A DNA stretch of 64,000 nt from Fimenecus sp036652055. GTDB taxonomy: Bacteria > Bacillota > Clostridia > Oscillospirales > Acutalibacteraceae. Positions within the stretch are counted from its first letter, which is position 1. Every line of letters begins with the position of its first letter. Under the pieces are notes generated by a model. The model did not search any database, was not told the origin of the DNA, and saw nothing but the letters and a program-made list of their open reading frames with translations. The translations under genes were made by a program, and so were the position numbers. The DNA lies in NCBI GenBank assembly GCA_036652055.1, contig JAVVWP010000002.1, positions 26,786-90,785 of the forward strand, read 5' to 3'. Below, one piece after another: positions 63,053-64,000 of the stretch.

Positions 63053-63082
63053 ATGGCTGTACGCTAATTTGCGTACAGCCAT
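63053..63082. terminator. Bidirectional terminator after the cysteine operon
   Basis: A perfect 12-bp stem, ATGGCTGTACGC with GCGTACAGCCAT, loop TAATTT, then AATTTTAT. It also lies just past the stop of the convergent gene at 63095. Confidence 0.85.
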
Positions 63083-63094
63083 AATTTTATAAAA

Positions 63095-63382
63095 TTAATT
63101 TGCTAAGGCTCTTGCGAGCCAAACTTCGGCAATGTCCATTGCGGCATACAAGCTTTTTTTCTCGCTTGATTTTACAATTCTTTCACGAGGGCTAACCTCA
63201 GGATCAGTGTTTAAAAGCTGAATTGAAACCTTAGAAGCTAAATTTAAGTTGTCTACCTCTTTGGTTGCGGTAATTTGCATCATAATAACAAACGGGTCAG
63301 TCATACTGCCATAATAAAGAGTGTTATCTTTTCTAACAAGTGGCTTGCCCTTAAAAGTTAAGAACTTTTTGGTATCGTCCAT
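63095..63382 (-). CDS. Conserved-looking small protein of unknown function
   Basis: A 95-residue soluble protein, MDDTKKFLTFKGKPLVRKDN at the start, LYYGSMTDPFVIMMQIT in the middle and SLYAAMDIAEVWLARALAN at the end. No signal peptide or membrane segment. AAAGGA lies before ATG. It follows ireB by 63 bases on the same strand, so the two are probably co-transcribed. I do not recognise a family. Confidence 0.75.
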   Translation of the reverse strand: MDDTKKFLTFKGKPLVRKDNTLYYGSMTDPFVIMMQITATKEVDNLNLASKVSIQLLNTDPEVSPRERIVKSSEKKSLYAAMDIAEVWLARALAN

Positions 63383-63445
63383 ATAATAAATCTTCCTTTC
63401 CGCTTAAAGTTGGATTGCTAAAAAAAGGTATCGAAAACAGCAGAG

Positions 63446-63694
63446 CTATTTAAGATATTCTCTAACTAAAGCTTGTAAAAGCTCATCTCTGTCGAGGCGG
63501 CGAATAAGGCTTCGAGCATTATTATGTGTTGTGATATATGTCGGGTCTTCAGACAAAATATAGCCAACTATTTGGCTTATTGGGTTATAGCCTTTTTCGC
63601 TTAATGCATTGTAAACTGTAAGCATAGTTTGACGCATTTCTTCTTCATGTTCATCTTTTATAGAAAACTGAATGGTTTTATTAATATCTGACAT
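63446..63694 (-). CDS. ireB: IreB-family regulatory phosphoprotein (UPF0297/YrzL)
   Basis: An 82-residue small protein that in Enterococcus is phosphorylated on Thr by the PASTA kinase IreK and tunes cell-envelope stress and cephalosporin resistance. Family blocks: TIQFSIKDEHEEEMRQTMLT, ALSEKGYNPISQIVGYILSEDP and YITTHNNARSLIRRLDRDEL. Thr7 (NKTIQF) is in the N-terminal segment where phosphorylation occurs. Start: ATG 63694, 7 bases after GGAGGT; TTG 63709 would lie within that site. The usual Firmicutes neighbours ruvX and yrzB are not here. Confidence 0.93.
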   Translation of the reverse strand: MSDINKTIQFSIKDEHEEEMRQTMLTVYNALSEKGYNPISQIVGYILSEDPTYITTHNNARSLIRRLDRDELLQALVREYLK

Positions 63695-63724
63695 TTGTGC
63701 CACCTCCAATAGATATATAAGACT

Positions 63725-63753
63725 ATTATATACTAATGATGGTTTAAATACAA
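63725..63753 (-). promoter_or_regulatory. Predicted sigma-A promoter of ireB
   Basis: On the minus strand TTGTAT (63753-63748), a 17-base spacer and perfect TATAAT (63730-63725), 31 bases before the start codon. Confidence 0.75.
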
Positions 63754-63805
63754 GTATTTAATAAAATTTTAAGAATTATTTAAAAATGAATTTATGACAA
63801 ATTCA

Positions 63806-63877
63806 CGCTCCCTTTGAGTAACCCTACGCTCCCTCAAAAGGCAAGCTGTCGACCGCAGTCGACAGAAAGGAGGGAGC
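63806..63877. repeat. Hairpin-rich palindromic element
   Basis: ACGCTCCCT occurs at 63805 and 63826. GCTCCCTC (63828-63835) pairs with GAGGGAGC (63870-63877), and inside it CTGTCGAC (63846-63853) pairs perfectly with GTCGACAG (63858-63865) around CGCA. No gene lies here. It looks like a mobile or extragenic palindromic repeat and is much more G+C-rich than its surroundings. Confidence 0.75.
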
Positions 63878-63906
63878 AACTAAGATAAAAAAATCACCTA
63901 TCGTAG

Positions 63907-63971
63907 GGGTTGGCGTCCTCGACAACCCGAAAATTCTAACGGTTCGATGTGGGCATCGAACCCTACAACCC
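63907..63971. repeat. Hairpin and dispersed 44-bp repeat, copy B
   Basis: GGGTTG (63907-63912) pairs with CAACCC (63923-63928). Then comes the 44-bp repeat (63928-63971), matching 5705-5748 with four differences. In this copy GGTTCGATG and CATCGAACC form a perfect 9-bp stem with loop TGGG. The rest of the window (to 64000) shows nothing further. No gene is visible in 63695-64000. Confidence 0.8.
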
Positions 63972-64000
63972 ATTAGCACAAAATTCATTTTAAGCGTAAA

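Overview
The window looks like chromosome of a low-G+C, spore-forming Gram-positive bacterium of the class Clostridia. It is A+T-rich with strong AGGAGG-type ribosome sites. It carries dipicolinate synthase (dpaAB), the germination protein YpeB, a SpoIID-domain protein, two class B sortases, IreB, a rhodanese-less ThiI beside a NifS-type desulfurase, and GlnRS. I cannot assign a genus. Most of the window is core chromosome; I see no prophage, transposase or CRISPR array.

Layout. 1-5421: a secreted-protein locus: the tail of one gene, a 1554-residue surface protein, and a small, probably highly expressed 168-residue secreted protein that shares the big protein's C-terminal fold. 5422-5888: non-coding DNA with a 119-bp tandem palindromic repeat and a dispersed 44-bp repeat. 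5889-11316 (minus): carAB and a Na/Ca exchanger. 11479-15378: dpaAB behind a sigma-K-like promoter, then an ABC transporter pair. 15501-17096 (minus): a serine hydrolase. 17556-24133: murA, gltX, glnS, a membrane protein and a GH16 glucanase. 24263-25105: tRNA-Ala(CGC) with its own promoter and terminator, then a Fic gene. 25301-30481: rpsO-pnp, glyS and a lipid kinase. 30536-32223 (minus): ypeB and a small lipoprotein.

32376-41931: nifS-thiI-pncC, two srtB genes, a membrane-anchored SpoIID protein, galE and an aldo/keto reductase. 42054-46020: a sensor diguanylate cyclase, then (minus) a VanY-type carboxypeptidase and a radical SAM protein. 46256-53509: a 2417-residue cyclic beta-1,2-glucan synthase-like protein. 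53704-58196: ymfF-ymfH-lgt-folD. 58400-63027: a tight four-gene operon (ATC hydrolase, GPH transporter, M20 hydrolase, cysteine desulfidase) behind an 80-nt tandem repeat. 63095-63694 (minus): ireB and an unknown gene. The right end is hairpin-rich repeat DNA that includes a second copy of the 44-bp repeat.

The most noteworthy points are the 58.4-63.0 kb operon, which reads as a route for taking up and breaking down a thiazoline or blocked-cysteine compound to cysteine and sulfide; a second sortase with a long cytoplasmic tail and Lys where the catalytic Arg is expected; a SpoIID protein whose cytoplasmic half resembles degenerate CinA; and the cyclic-glucan-synthase-like giant in a Gram-positive spore former. 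All functions are inferred from sequence motifs by eye; no database search was run.
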